A stretch of DNA of 64,000 bases, taken from NCBI GenBank assembly GCA_963854735.1, contig OY978107.1, forward strand, positions 565,501 through 629,500, written 5' to 3'. The stretch is from Marvania coccoides. Taxonomy: Eukaryota; Chlorophyta; Trebouxiophyceae; Chlorellales; Chlorellaceae. A program made the translations under genes and the position numbers. Shown here in pieces: positions 1 to 14,307 of this stretch (position 1 is its first letter; every line of letters begins with the position of its first letter). The notes beneath the pieces were generated by a model. The model was not told the origin of the DNA and searched no databases. It saw only the letters and a list, made by a program, of their open reading frames with translations.

Positions 1-1873
1 GCGCGCCCCACAGCTCCTCAGGCGGTACTGTCAATACATCATCAATTTGGGCAGTGCCGTACGCCCAAGATCGCGCGCGAATCTCCCCCTCCAGCTGCCC
101 CTCCGCCCACGTCGACACGCCGTGGAACACCAGCACCTTGGAGCCCCCCTCAGAATCTTTCTTTTCCATTTCTTTCTCCCTTTCTTTTTCCCGCCGTCTC
201 CACCCCCGCTTGCTTTCTTCCGCCACCGCCGGCGCCCCTTGTGAGCGCTCCAGCACCTCTGACAGCCGCCCACCATGGTACAGCACACGCTGCTGCAGCC
301 CTTCTTGCACCAGCTGCCCCTGTTGATGCTCTTCGCCCGCAGCCCCCGTCGCCGCAGCCAGCACCGCCGTGGCGCCTTGCACGCCGCTCACGAGGTGCAG
401 CACTGCAATCTCTTGCCGGACCCCCTCCCCAGGCATTCCTACGGGCCCCCCTAGCCGGTGCTGCACCCTCCCAGCGCCTGCTGCCCCTTCAGCAGCTGCG
501 GCGACAGCTTCCCTCCGGCTTCCGTCTCCTTGCGCAGTATTTTCTTCCACTTGGGTGGTGGCAGTGCCGTTGTCGGTCCCGTTGCCGTCCCCCGCTGCGA
601 CCCAGGGGGAGCGAGCCAGCGGCTGCGTGAGGATAACCCCGCGGGCGCCGCTCCTGCTGTGCTCGGTAATTAACACCACGCTGCGGCGGAAAATCGAGGC
701 CTCCAGGTCGTCGCTGGCTACCAGCAGCGTGCCGGGGCCTAGCCCGGGGACAGGGGCGCCATGGCGGACCAGAGCCATGCCGAGGCGGCCAGTTTGGTCC
801 ACTCGAACCAGCACGCGCAGGCCCTGCAAAAAAATTTGAGTATATCATATTGGTATTGCAGTCGTAGTACGTTTTTCCCTTCATATGTCCACTATACGAT
901 GGAGGATAATTAAGCTTGCTTTCCCCTCTAAAATGTAATAATTAATAGTATAGGAGATCTGAAAGCATAGAGATGTGAAGGGCAAACGAGGCAGCTTTGA
1001 TGAAGAAGGGGACAAGCGCCAATTCTTTTTGTTTGGGAACTAAATGAATGAAATCGACTCGCCTTGGCATGCACGATGGCCAGCATGGTGCCAGCGGCAA
1101 GGAGCGCCATCGCGAGGAGGCCCTGGCTACGTGTGCCCAGCAGAACGAGCGCGAAGAGGGCCAGGTGCGGCCACGGCGGCCCTGCCAAGCCCAAGGACAG
1201 CACGACAGCGCAGGCCACGCCGCCGAGCGTGCGCAGCAGCTGCCCGGCGCGGGAGGCCCAGAGGGGGTCGGGAGGGGGCAGGGAGTAGTGTGTTCGGCAC
1301 ACGCCGCACCGGTAGGCTCGCTCTGCGAGGGTGGAAAGCATTGGAAAAAAATAATGATGGTAGTTCCAAATGGACAAATTCACAGGTTGAGTGCCCCAAA
1401 TAATGCATAAATATGCTAAGAGAATTTAAAAGGAGGAAATTTGAATTATTTTGTGTGTGGGGGGGGGGGATTAGAGAATTCAAGGGATTTTTTCATTTGA
1501 AGCTCTCACCGTCCCTCAGGTTTCGTTTCTGGACGTTCTCTTGCCATTTCCGCAGGCACTTGATGTGCACGTACTTTTGAGTGCCTATGAGAAAGTAAGC
1601 GGGAAAAAATAATGTTTGAGGGGTGGGTGGGCAAAGACAAATTGGCGTCGGTGGGGGGTGGGGGGGGGTGGCGAATGATATTGAGAGGAGGGAGACTCGC
1701 GGCTGCTCTTGGATGGTCTTACCTTTGCAGCTGCAGGGGGAAACCATTTCCTGCGGCTCCCCGTTGTCCCAGCACACCCGGCAAAGATGAGCTATGGGCG
1801 AATCCACGAAAAAAGAGCAGGAGGAGCTCTCCTGGCTGTCAACGCTCTCTTCGCAGCCCTCCGACACGGCCAT
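1..1873 (-). CDS. RINGv (MARCH-type) zinc finger, two TM segments and UPF0301/YqgE domain, partial
   Basis: Four exons: 1873-1723, 1584-1510, 1322-1063, 823-1; the gene runs off the left edge. The N-terminal ~80 residues form a C4HC3 RING-variant finger (CRVC, then CSC, HIKC and CGVC), typical of membrane E3 ubiquitin ligases that recruit E2 enzymes. Exon 3 adds two hydrophobic stretches consistent with a membrane hairpin. Exon 4 matches the UPF0301/DUF179 (AlgH/YqgE) family: a core reading LLVASDDLEASIFRRSVVLI, then GVILTQPL, GGPV, and near the edge FHGVSTWAEGQLEGEIR. That core carries a long low-complexity, partly coiled insertion. Phases are continuous across all junctions. The third intron appears to use a GC donor (AAG|GCGAGT). 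UPF0301 biochemistry is not settled, so I infer only a membrane-anchored E3-like protein with an accessory domain. The C-terminal end is not in the window. Confidence 0.8.
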
Positions 1874-2258
1874 TTTTTGTGTGGATGCAATGAATTTTAG
1901 AATGGGCGAGGAAGAGCTCAATGAAGGCTTGACATCCGTAAGTAAATGTGATCTCAGGAGGCTGGCTCGGCACCCCACGCAATTGTGGTTTCCCCAATTT
2001 GGGTTCACAACGAATGATGAAATGAGTGCATTGTCTGAGGCTTTGGGTGCCCAAGTGCTCGCTGCTGTCGGGAGGGGGCAAAGGTGGTTTTCCTCCAGGT
2101 CAGCCAGAAGTTGACCGCCCACTGCTCTCGTTCGCCTATGTTTAAATTAAAAAAAATAGCAATATCGCTGTCTGACTGTACCTTCAGACTGGGACTCCCA
2201 CCGCTTGGAATTTTTCTTCGCCCCCCAAATCGAAAATTAAATCTTACCAACCACCATC
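1874..2258. promoter_or_regulatory. Divergent intergenic region
   Basis: Spacer between the start codons of the RINGv-UPF0301 gene (-) and the coiled-coil gene (+). It must hold both 5' UTRs and promoters. I see no clear TATA box or other named element. Confidence 0.4.
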
Positions 2259-2891
2259 ATGATCGCAACAGCAGGCAGCCAGCCCCGGGAGTCCCCCCAC
2301 AGGCCCAACGAGGCATTCCTACCTGACCTCATCGCGGAGATAGACGAGCTGACCCGGCAGCAAATGGTGACAGAGGCTCGCCGCCACGACGCTCTCGCCG
2401 CCACCGCAGCGGCTCGAAAAGACGTCGATCTGGCGCAAGACCTTATCAACAACTCGCTGCAGCGCATGGCGGAGCTGGATGACGACGTGTGCCACGCCCG
2501 AGCGGTGCTGAACCTCAAACAAAAGGCGCTGGAAAAAACGCGGGGGGACGAGCTGTAAGAGTTTTCCCAGTTTTCGCACCCAGATAAATGCAGTTACTAT
2601 ATTTTGAGACACGTTTGCCGTAGGGAGGCGAGGTTAAGAGCGCTAGAGCTTGAAGATGAGGTCGCTGAATTGGAGGAAGAGTGGCACCAGCAAAAAAAAG
2701 TTGTGGTTGATCTGCAGCGGTCCCTTCTGGAGGCTGGCGTGGCTCCCGAGGAGGTTTTGAAACTGCAGCAGGGCGCCATGGCCGCGAAAAAGCACGCTGA
2801 AAGCGGCGCTGCCCAGGGCGGCGCAAAGCCCCCCGAGCGGCTAGGCAGCGGAATTTTCTCCAGTCTTTTGGCCAAATTAAGCGCAAAATAA
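2259..2891 (+). CDS. Small coiled-coil protein, unknown function
   Basis: Two exons, 2259-2554 and 2624-2891, joined in phase by a 69-nt GT-AG intron; 187 residues. The product is almost entirely charged helix: residues ~20-65 and ~75-145 have heptad-like patterns rich in Glu, Arg, Leu and Ala with few helix breakers, ending in a Gly/Pro-containing tail with a short hydrophobic-basic end. No signal peptide, membrane segment or catalytic motif is visible. I do not recognise a family. The coding frame is supported by the clean splice junction and by codon composition matching neighbouring exons. A role as a structural or adaptor coiled coil is the only reasonable inference. Confidence 0.7.
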
Positions 2892-3214
2892 ATAATTCAT
2901 CAACTGATCACAAATGATAGGTAGTATATTCTTGGTGCGATTTCGCCCAGCTCAGGATTACGCTGTAGTTGTTTCTACTCCAAAATCTTTGCCCCCCCCC
3001 CCGCTCTTCGCTCTTTGCTATCCTCAATTGTACATCCAAATTATTATTATATACTAATTTCATGTGATTTAAGTTTGACGGAGGATAGCTATAACAGAAA
3101 AATGGAACAACTCCAGCAAAAAAAAAGAAAATAAAACTAAAAAAAAATAGTTATGAAAATTTGATCGAACTCTTTCTTTGTGCAAACTGCAAATTCAGGG
3201 CTTTCCACCTCTCT
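2892..3214. other. Convergent 3' spacer
   Basis: AT-rich spacer between the ends of the coiled-coil gene and the DBP3-like gene, with a C10-12 run near 2993 and A-runs near 3118. Nothing coding seen. Confidence 0.5.
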
Positions 3215-5922
<2,708 letters not shown>

Positions 5923-6465
5923 GGTTGCTGCAAGAAAAGGGAGGGAGGAAAAACTATTGAATCGCTTGATTTGATGGCGGCGGAGAATAAAATCATAGGG
6001 CGCGCGGGGCGCGGGCCGCGGGCTAGCTTCATGTATTCGCACCTTGTTGCGATATTTATATATTAAAATAAAAAAGTAAAGAAAGGGCTTTCAGGCCTGG
6101 ATGCAAGGAACGAGCTTTTGCTTTATAAAAAGTGAAGGAATATTAAATGTTTGCTGCTTCCTGCCGCCTGAAATGCTGCCCACAACAAAATTAATGCTCG
6201 GTTACAGCGACGGCCTGAGCCTGACAAGTGGCGGCTCTCCATCGCGCCTCATTTTTTTTTAAAGTTTGAGCGCGCAGTGGCCAGCTATTTTCTTGCGCGC
6301 GTCTTTGCCAAACCCAATTTTATTGCGCTTCGTCATGTATCATTTCGGCGTGACGCCAGATACAGGAGACACTCCGCGCATGGGGCGCAATATTTAATTT
6401 GAATGACTCACATCTTCGCTGTTCACCCTCTCTCGGGTCCCTGCTCCTCCCAACCACTCGATATC
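5923..6465. promoter_or_regulatory. Divergent intergenic region
   Basis: Spacer between the DBP3-like gene (-) and NAD kinase (+). It includes an AT-rich stretch at 6050-6090 and an in-frame alternative ATG for NAD kinase at 6403. No named motif is recognised. Confidence 0.4.
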
Positions 6466-8197
6466 ATGTTGCGAGGCGCATTTCGCTCCACCGGGAGGCG
6501 CCTGGGGAACAACCGCAGCCTCCTCGTCACTGCCACCACCGCTGCCGACGGGGCTTCAGCTGAACGAATCAAGCAGCAAGAAAAGCTGGGGGGCTACCAG
6601 ACCGTATTCAAAACCAGCTACTCCACCGACTCTAACCTAGAGTCTGGCCTCGTGGCTGGCGCCAAAGTCTCGTGGGCCGACGGGACTTCGCTGCATCGCC
6701 GGCTGCAGCGGCGCGCCATTTTGCACTGGTCTGAGCGCCCCAACACCGTGCTTATTGTCAAGAAACCCGGGGATGTGGCTGCCACGATGCAGCTAAAGGA
6801 AATCGGCGCGTGGTTGAAAAGCCACGGGCTCACTGTGGTGGTGGAGCGGCCAGTCGCGCACAGCGAGTGCCCCAATTTTGAGAGCTACGACCCGCTGCAC
6901 CACTCCATCGACCTAGCCATCACGGTAAGCCTCATTTTCCTTCTATTTTGGGGGTTTCCTCCTCCAAATTTCGTCCATTTTGACCCCCAAATATGCTTTA
7001 AACCCTCTAAAATTCGTCTTTTATATTCTAAAGTCTGATTCCTCAATATTTCACCGCAGTTGGGTGGCGATGGCACTGTGCTGCACCTTGCCAGCCTTTT
7101 CAACGAGGACCACCCAATGCCCCCAGTTTTGAGCTTTGCCATGGGCACGCTCGGCTTTCTGACGCCCTTCAAAACCTCTATGGCGAGGACCGTTCTGTCT
7201 CGGCTGCTGTGGCCGCCCTGGGAGGGCGAGCCCGTGTTTGCCACGCTGCGGTCTCGAAAATTGTGCGAGGTGCACTGGGGAGGCCAGGTAGGGATAGAAA
7301 TGTAGTAAAGTACCTCTCTTCAACAAATATTTTTAGATTATGTCGAAATAGCCGCTTTTTAAATCCAATTTAACACCGTGAAATTCATATTTTTTGCAAC
7401 AAATCTCACTGCTTATCACTCCATGAATCAATACCCCCCCCCCCCCCCCCCCCCTCCCCGCAGATCCAGCGCATGCACAGCGTGCTCAACGAGTGCTGCA
7501 TCGACCGCGGAGCTTCCCCGCAGCTCACCATGCTCGAGTGCTTTGTGGACGGCCGACACGTCACGACTGTGCATGCCGATGCCCTCATTATCTCCACCCC
7601 CTCCGGATCCACCGCTTATTCCATGAGCGCAGGTGGTCCCATGGTAGCCCCCTCGGTTCCATGCACAATTTTGACCCCGGTGGCCCCCCATTCCCTTTCT
7701 TTTCGTCCCATTGTAGTGCCAGAGACCGCAGTGATCGAGGTGCACCTGCCGGAGGGCGCTAGAACGCACGCAGCGAGGTGAGAGCACGTGTGTTGCAAGT
7801 ATTTCAACGAATAAACTGAGAGGACCCCTGAAAGGATAATTTTTTGCCTCTTGTCCCCTTTTTTGTGCGCTAATATTACTAGAATTAGAAGGGGATAAAT
7901 ATAACAGTGGCATAGATAAGGACTTTGTGAACAGAGAGACTGGGCAACAGTTAAGCAAAACTTTTCTTCTTCTTTCTTCCTCTCAAATTTCACCGCAGGG
8001 CATCTTTTGACGGTCGTCACACCGTGCGATTGCGGCGGGGGTCCTCCATTGTGTGCCGCACCGCCACCCACGCGCTGCCCATGATCACCATGCATCCCTT
8101 AGATGAAGATTGGTACGAAGGAATCATCGCTAAATTGAAGTGGACTGGGTCGCTCAACAGCCAACAGGGGCCTTCAGAGACCTTTGGCGGGCGATAA
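6466..8197 (+). CDS. NADK: NAD kinase (ATP-NAD kinase family)
   Basis: Four exons: 6466-6924, 7060-7287, 7464-7777, 7999-8197; 399 residues from this ATG. An in-frame ATG at 6403 would give 420. The protein has the GGDGT nucleotide-binding motif at 155-159, a conserved [10 protein letters not shown] segment, the catalytic-domain [17 protein letters not shown] motif, and a final exon beginning RASFDGR. These define the NADK family, which phosphorylates NAD(H) to NADP(H). The Arg-rich N-terminus, starting [14 protein letters not shown], looks like an organelle-targeting leader, so mitochondrial or plastid location is an inference. The second intron ends in a 21-base C run before its acceptor. 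Length and motif order are normal for the family. Confidence 0.95.
7434..7454. repeat. Poly-C run of 21 nt in NAD kinase intron 2
   Basis: An uninterrupted run of C directly upstream of the acceptor CCCCGCAG, so it takes the place of the usual polypyrimidine tract. Length is likely variable between individuals or assemblies. Confidence 0.9.
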
Positions 8198-8977
8198 AGA
8201 CACGCTGAATGGGGTTCCCGTTGTAATTGGAAGACGTGGATCGTAGAAGCGGCCTTCAAACGCTCGACGACTGTTTTTGCTTGTTTTCAATTTCCCCCCT
8301 CCCCTCCTCGCTCCTGGCATTATCCTCTCTTTTCCTTATACCACCTACTTTTATTCCTCTTACCATTTTGCTGTATTCGACCAGCAAGAAGCAGTGGCGT
8401 GTCTCTCTTACCAATGATCAAATTGCGTGTTAAAATTAATTTCATTCTCCCTCGCCCTCTACTTCTATCTCTCCTTCCAGTCTTCTTTCCATAATTGAAA
8501 TCGCTTTTACCATCATCATCATCGCCATGTAATTGTTTTTTTATCAATGCTAAAGCACCTAATATACACATTTCTCAGGTCAGAAATAAAGGAGCTCGAC
8601 AATTCTCGAAAGAAAACGATGGGAAAAAAAAGAGGAGAAATGCAGCACAAGGGGCCCAAGGGAAGAGGAACTGATAAAAAAATGAATTGAAAAGAGGAAT
8701 CCGCCGCGACTCTCAAATGAAGCACACGGGCCGTCGATAAAGAAAGAGCGAGCCAAACAACTACGAAAAAAATTGAACGTTAAATCAAGTCAATTCCTCC
8801 CCTCAAAGGCCCCTTCTCTACGCACACAATCCTCCCCATAATTTTAAAGCGGCTCTCCACGTCCCGGCAGAGGAGAGCAAAAGACGTCTTAACACCATAC
8901 AGTTATTTTTGCTATATACTCATATCCTAAAATGCGGTAAATTGCTGTGGAGTGATCCGCTGGAGCGTCTCCTCGAT
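8198..8977. other. Convergent intergenic region
   Basis: About 780 nt between the ends of NAD kinase (+) and PDH E1 alpha (-). It is pyrimidine-rich on the left and purine-rich from 8580. No supported gene, tRNA or repeat; the short open frames here show no coding character. Confidence 0.5.
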
Positions 8978-11340
8978 TTAAGACACTTCGGCGGTGCCAG
9001 AGGTGAAGCCAGGCTGCTCGTAGCGGTACTTCCCGTCGGGGCCGATACCGAAGCCCTTGGGGTCAGCGAAAACATTCTCCAGCAGCTGCGACATGTCGGG
9101 CTTGGGGCTCTCGTCGGCGAACTTGACGCAGTCCTCCACCTCGGCCTCCACCTCCTTGTCGAGCGCCTGTGAAAATAATATATTAAATTAGCGGAAAACC
9201 GACAGAGGTTAGGGAAAGGGAGGGAGAAACAATTGAAGAATATTTTTGGATAATTTGCCCGTTATTTTTCTGACAATTTAGAAGCGAATGGCACCCCAGG
9301 CCAAAAATTACGATTTAACAGGCAAAAAATCGATATATATCTTTTCGCACCCCCCCCTCCTCTAATTTTCGTTGCTTTCAACTCTCACCTTGATCTCCTC
9401 TGCGCTGGCCAGTCCATTCTTGATCATGTACTCACGCAGCTGGGGGATGGGGTCCCGCTCCGCGTAGTGGTCCTTCTCTTCCTTGGACCGCAGCTCATCG
9501 GGGTCAGCCAGAGAGTGGCCTCGGAAGCGGTACGTCTCAGCCTCGATGAGAGTGGGACCCTCGCCGCGACGGGCGCGCGCCACAGCTTCCATGGCCTGGG
9601 GAGAGAGGGATTGGAGATGGATATGGAGATAAAAAGAGATAAACACGTGTTTTCTAAAGGGCACGGGGGGCGCAGAAAATAGAAAAGGATTCGGCATGCA
9701 GGCTGTATCTTAATTCAAGATTGAAACTTCGAAACCGCGGCCGGCACAAGCTCCTCAAAGGAGAAAAATCCGACTTTTTTTCGCTTCTTCCGTAACATGG
9801 TCGAAACTGGTAAAATTCTATTGCTGGATAACTCACCACCTCCCGAACCTTGAGCACGTCCATGCCGTCCACGTGCACGCCGGGCATGCCGAAAGCGGGG
9901 CCCTTTTTGTGAATCCAAGGCTCCTGGTCCCCAAAAGTGGGTCCAGTGGCCCTCATGTGGCTCATGCCGATGGCCCACTTGTTGTTCTCCACCACGAAGA
10001 TGCAGGGCAGCTTGTAGAGGGAGGCCATGTTGAGAGACTCGTAGAACTGACCCACGTTGCAGGTGCCGTCGCCTGAGGGAAGCAACGAAAAAACGAAAAA
10101 ACTTAGAAAATGATGGAGAATCACGCTTATTTCCATGAATGTTCGTTGGATTAACAGAGAGGGTGTCATTACCCCTGTCTATTCTTTAGTAGTTTTAGTG
10201 CGCAAAAGGTCAACCCCGAGAAATAAAAATCTCCATTCTCCTCTCAGCTGAAAATTCCACGAATTCCACAAATTTAGGCAGGGTTGAAAGCCCGCTCACC
10301 GAAGAAGTTGATGGACACCTGGTCGGCGGACTCATCGCCCAGCACGCGCTTACGGTAGGCGACCTGGAAGGCAGCGCCCAGGCCGATGGGGATGCCCTCA
10401 CCAATGAAAGCGTAGCCGCCCAGCTGCACAATTTGATAGCAGAAAAACAGGATCAGGGTGCGTCAGACTGCATTTAACATCTAATGATATGAAGAAAGGG
10501 GAAAGATCTCTGCAAAAAATGGCGTAAACAGGCCTATTTGGGCGTAATTTGCTCTGGGCTTGTTTTAAAGTAATTTCCAAGAGGATCGAGGAGTGAAATA
10601 CAGATGGAGCAGCGTACCAGGCCGAACTCGGCGTCGAACATGTGCATGGAGCCTCCCTGGCCGCGGCAGCAGCCGGTCTTCTTGCCGAAGAGCTCGGACA
10701 TGATCTTGCGGGCGGAGACGCCCTTGGAGAGGGCGTGCACGTGGTCGCGGTAGGTGGAAGAGATGTAGTCGTCCTTGCGCAGGCACGCCTTGATGACGCC
10801 TGAGAGTTGCGAAAGGGAGAGAGAGAGTCAGTCACAGTCGAATTATTCTCTCTGGTGAGGAACAGTTTGAAAAAAAAATTGAGGGCACTGGGGCATTGCG
10901 GCCGCTTACCGGTGGAGACAGCCTCCTGTCCAGAGTACAGATGGACGAATCCGAACATTTTGCCTGCGAGAAGGAGGGTGTATGATTAATTAAAAAAGCT
11001 ATAAAATTGAAAACTGTACACGCAAAATGCGCATTCCACACTCACCCCGGTAGTACATCTGGGCACACATCTCCTCAAACTCGCGTCCCAGCACCATATC
11101 CCGATATAATTCCTTGGCTTGCTCAGAGCTGATCAATCCACTCTTCTTGGGAGCCGCTGAGGGCTTGATGGGGCTGGCCACGGCATACGTTTTCACCGCA
11201 ATGCGGCGGTTCACGCTCCGCGGAGCGCACGGCCGCGAAAGGAGAGATTTTGAGACGAGAAGCCCACTAGCCATTTGTCTGTTTCGGATAGACACTCCCG
11301 CCACTCCCGGGCCGGCGACTACTCGAGAGTGAGTGGCCAT
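8978..11340 (-). CDS. PDHA: Pyruvate dehydrogenase E1 component subunit alpha, plastid type
   Basis: Seven exons: 11340-11046, 10963-10910, 10799-10618, 10423-10300, 10072-9837, 9595-9389, 9166-8978; 428 residues. It catalyses thiamine diphosphate-dependent decarboxylation of pyruvate with the E1 beta subunit, feeding acetyl-CoA to fatty-acid synthesis. Visible landmarks are [44 protein letters not shown], the ThDP motif starting GDGTCNVGQ and closing in [10 protein letters not shown], and [17 protein letters not shown]. These match the plastid/cyanobacterial E1 alpha branch. The first ~60 residues are rich in Ser, Ala, Arg and Val with few acids, as expected of a transit peptide. The long exon chain with 1-nt phase overlaps joins without gaps. 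Confidence 0.96.
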
Positions 11341-11525
11341 CCTGAAATTTTGAAAAACAATGCGCATGGATCGGCTGCAGAGCTCGTTTTCTCTTTCAAT
11401 CCGAAAAAAGAAACGAAAAGGGCGTCGACGAAGGGCGTCTTGGGCTCCCCGACAGTCAATTTTATTGGTATTAGGACACATTGTTAGATTGTTAGAAGAG
11501 CGGGAAGAGCCTCATTGCCGCACCC
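11341..11525. promoter_or_regulatory. Short divergent promoter
   Basis: Only 185 nt separate the ATG of PDH E1 alpha (-) from the first in-frame ATG of the SDR gene (+). Both 5' UTRs and core promoters must lie here, which suggests a shared bidirectional promoter. Confidence 0.5.
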
Positions 11526-13298
11526 ATGCGCCACACAACATTGATGCCCAGCCGCAAGATGCAGGGGAAAACTGTCCTTGTTACAGGATGCACTCATGGG
11601 ATTGGCAAGTGAGTGAAGATCGATCCATGCACGTCCCTGATCCGAAAGAACCAGCTGAAATTGGCCCCAGTTGGCTTAAATTTACCCCACCTCCGCCCTA
11701 ACCACCGCCGGTCTTCCTTTCCTCTCCTTGCCCGCAGAGAGACCGCTGCTGCGCTGGCTGGCAAGGGCGCCACCGTCATCATGGGCTGCAGGAACCTCGA
11801 GCTCGCAGAGCAAGTAGCTGACGAAATCAGGTATACCAATTTTCAAATTCCACTTTTCATCTTACAGCCTCCAAAAGCTCGAATTTGGGATTTAACTATC
11901 TTTTATTTATCAACTTCAGGTCTCTCCATCCTGGAGCGTCCGTCATTGTGGGCCCCAAGCTCGATCTATGCTCCCAGGACAGCATAAGGAAGTTTGCTGA
12001 AAATTACTTGGAAAATGGGTGGGACCTGTCGGTGCTCATCAACAACGCTGGAGCATACCACGAAGGAGAGCCGTGGTACACGCCGGAAGGCGTTGGCGGT
12101 CTGTGCCAGGTGAACCATCTTGGTGAGGAAACCATTTTTCTTCTTCTCCTTTGTTATATAATTAGGAAAGACAGACTGCGTGCATGGCTAGTTTTTCACC
12201 CTATTTGGAGGAATATTGAGTTAAACACGGCAATTATTTATGTTTTTCTTGATTTTTCCATCAGGAGAAGGCAACTTTTCATTAGTTTCAGGACAAAAAG
12301 CTTGCGTGGACCGGTCATTAATATCAGCCCCTCTTCGTTTCCAACCCGCTTCACAGGCCCCTTCACGCTGACCCGGCTGCTGGAGGGCCAGCTCGTCAAA
12401 AATGCCCCCTCACGCGTCGTCTGCGTCTCCTCAGTGACCCACCGCCTGGGCAGGGTAGGCGACCCTGCAACCTTTCTGACCGACTGGAACCAGGGCTCGA
12501 GGTACGCCAACACCAAGTTGGCCAACGCGCTGTTTGCGTTTGAGCTGCAACGCCGGCTCGGCGGGGCCGGAGTGCAGGTTTGCGCAGTTGACCCCGGCGC
12601 TGTGAAATCCTCGATTTGGAACGGCTCGTTGTTTGCGAAACCTCCGTTGAAGTGGATGATGGACGCTGTGTACGCAGTGAGTGCACATAAACAAAATTTC
12701 TCGTGGAGGAAATATGGAAATAACTGTTGTTTTATTGCTTCAACCCGGGGAATTGGCAGCCAACCTTTACAACTATTGCTATATGATCATTTAAAGGCTA
12801 AATTATTCCCCTTTTCCTCTCCTTCTGTGCCAGCCAAACCAGGACGGCGCTGCTGCAGTGGTGCATGCAGCCAGTGTGGCCTGGGAGGCAGACGCCGCCG
12901 CCGCCGCCTCTGCCACAGACACGGGTATGGCAGCCGCCGCCTCCAGAGGCATTTCTACTACCTCCACTAGCGGTGATTTAAGTAATTCTTCTGATCTGCG
13001 ATTTTACGCTCGAGGCATGTTTTCTTGGCCCACAGTGTCCTCTCCTTGGGGGAGTGCCCCATCAAAACCACTAAAAAGAAAGAAAAATGTGCTGGAAAAG
13101 GTTCGAGCCTCCGCTTATGCGGTGTCCCTGCTGGGGCACAGCGTGACCGACTGGCCGGTGCGCTGGGTGAGCGGCTTTCGGATAGCTTCCTCCACGTCCC
13201 CCGTCCCGGCGGCGCCGTTGACGTACGATGCGGGCTTGGCGGCGGCGCTGTGGGAGGTCTCGTCGGATGCTGCAGGGCTGCGCCCAGAGCCCCTTTGA
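11526..13298 (+). CDS. Short-chain dehydrogenase/reductase (SDR)
   Basis: Exons 11526-11608, 11738-11830, 11920-12122, 12357-12676, 12834-12972, 13036-13298; about 366 residues. It shows the SDR Rossmann motif TGCTHGIG near residue 20, the NNAG motif, a catalytic Ser in CVSSVTHR, and YANTK for YxxxK. These give an NAD(P)H-dependent oxidoreductase resembling retinol dehydrogenase/TIC32-like SDRs. The substrate cannot be told from sequence. The last intron (12973-13035, 63 nt) is a multiple of three without a stop, so an unspliced 387-residue form is also possible. Three in-frame ATGs (11526, 11544, 11559) could start translation. The C-terminus ends in a LAAALWEVS motif followed by a short tail. 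Confidence 0.85.
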
Positions 13299-13636
13299 TC
13301 CTGGGCAGTTTTTCCGCTTTGAAATGTTCCAAAGGGGAGGCAGCAGCTTCTGCTTCCATCAGAGCCAAAGCAACGTGAGGGTGACGTGGCAAAGGGGCAC
13401 TGGTGCTCTGATTTAGTATGATGAATGAACGAGGGAGAGAATGAGTGAATGAATACAAATTCTTTTTTATTTTTTATTTTTTTCTGGATGCATTACAAGG
13501 CATTTTGTAAAGATAGGCATGGCGGCATAGCATTTTACTTTGATTCATTCGTGCATAAGGCACCATTAATATACGTCAACAAGAAAGAGCTCTGAAAACC
13601 TCCTTAAAAAAACGAGGATCAAATTCACTCTCCTCT
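13299..13636. other. Convergent 3' spacer
   Basis: About 340 nt between the SDR (+) and CIA2B (-) genes, with T-rich tracts near 13460. No feature supported. Confidence 0.5.
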
Positions 13637-14307
13637 TCACTCTGTGGGCACGCTGCTCAGGCACCGGTCCACCATGGCCAGCAGTGACGGGTTCTCCAGC
13701 GCCGCCGCCACCCTTTCTTTATCGTTCAACTGCTTGTTAACTGCCTCTTCCGAAGCATGCGACCCAGGGGCCAACGCTATGTCTAGTTTGAACCGAGGGG
13801 GGAGGCTGCGCAGGAGCTTCACGCGTATGCACAGCCCGATGAGCGTGGCCATGGAGCAGTGCTCCACGGTAGGAGTGAACTGCACTTCAATTCTCCCGAC
13901 GCAGTCGTCTACAGCAATAGCCTCCTCTGATACCACGTGCAGTTGCTCCAAGGTGTAGGGGTGCTCAGGGTCGGTGATGTCTCGAATGTGCTGCAAAAAA
14001 GGGGAAATTGGAAATAGGAGGAATTGAGGGAAGGAAGGAAGGAGGCGGGCGAGGAGGGAGGGATTCTCCTGTACCTCGAAGATTTCCAAAGAATCGATGG
14101 GTTCGCGGGCGTCTTCGTCGTCCGTGGTTGTTGCCCTTCGTCTCTGCGAGGGGTGGGAGAAGGGAGGCGCGTGTTGAAAGAGCGGCTTTTGATTACTTAA
14201 AAAATTGCTGCAAGCATCCGAGTTTTGTATGCTTTCTCAAAAGTAAAGCTCACTTTGGCTGTCTGTTGCCGCTTGTACACCACTGGTGCTGGGTTGATGA
14301 GATCCAT
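13637..14307 (-). CDS. CIA2B: Cytosolic Fe-S cluster assembly targeting factor, AE7/MIP18/CIA2B family
   Basis: Three exons, 14307-14254, 14143-14075 and 13990-13637, all phase 0; 158 residues, the usual length for plant AE7. The MIP18 (DUF59) domain carries HIRDITDPEHPYTLEQL, the reactive-Cys motif in FTPTVEHCSMATLIGL, and the hallmark EEAVNKQLNDKERVAAALEN. In other eukaryotes this protein joins CIA1 and MMS19 in the CIA targeting complex, which delivers Fe-S clusters to cytosolic and nuclear apoproteins such as DNA polymerases and helicases. The sequence is highly conserved and complete, so confidence is high. The upstream gene on the same strand begins under 200 nt away. Confidence 0.96.
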
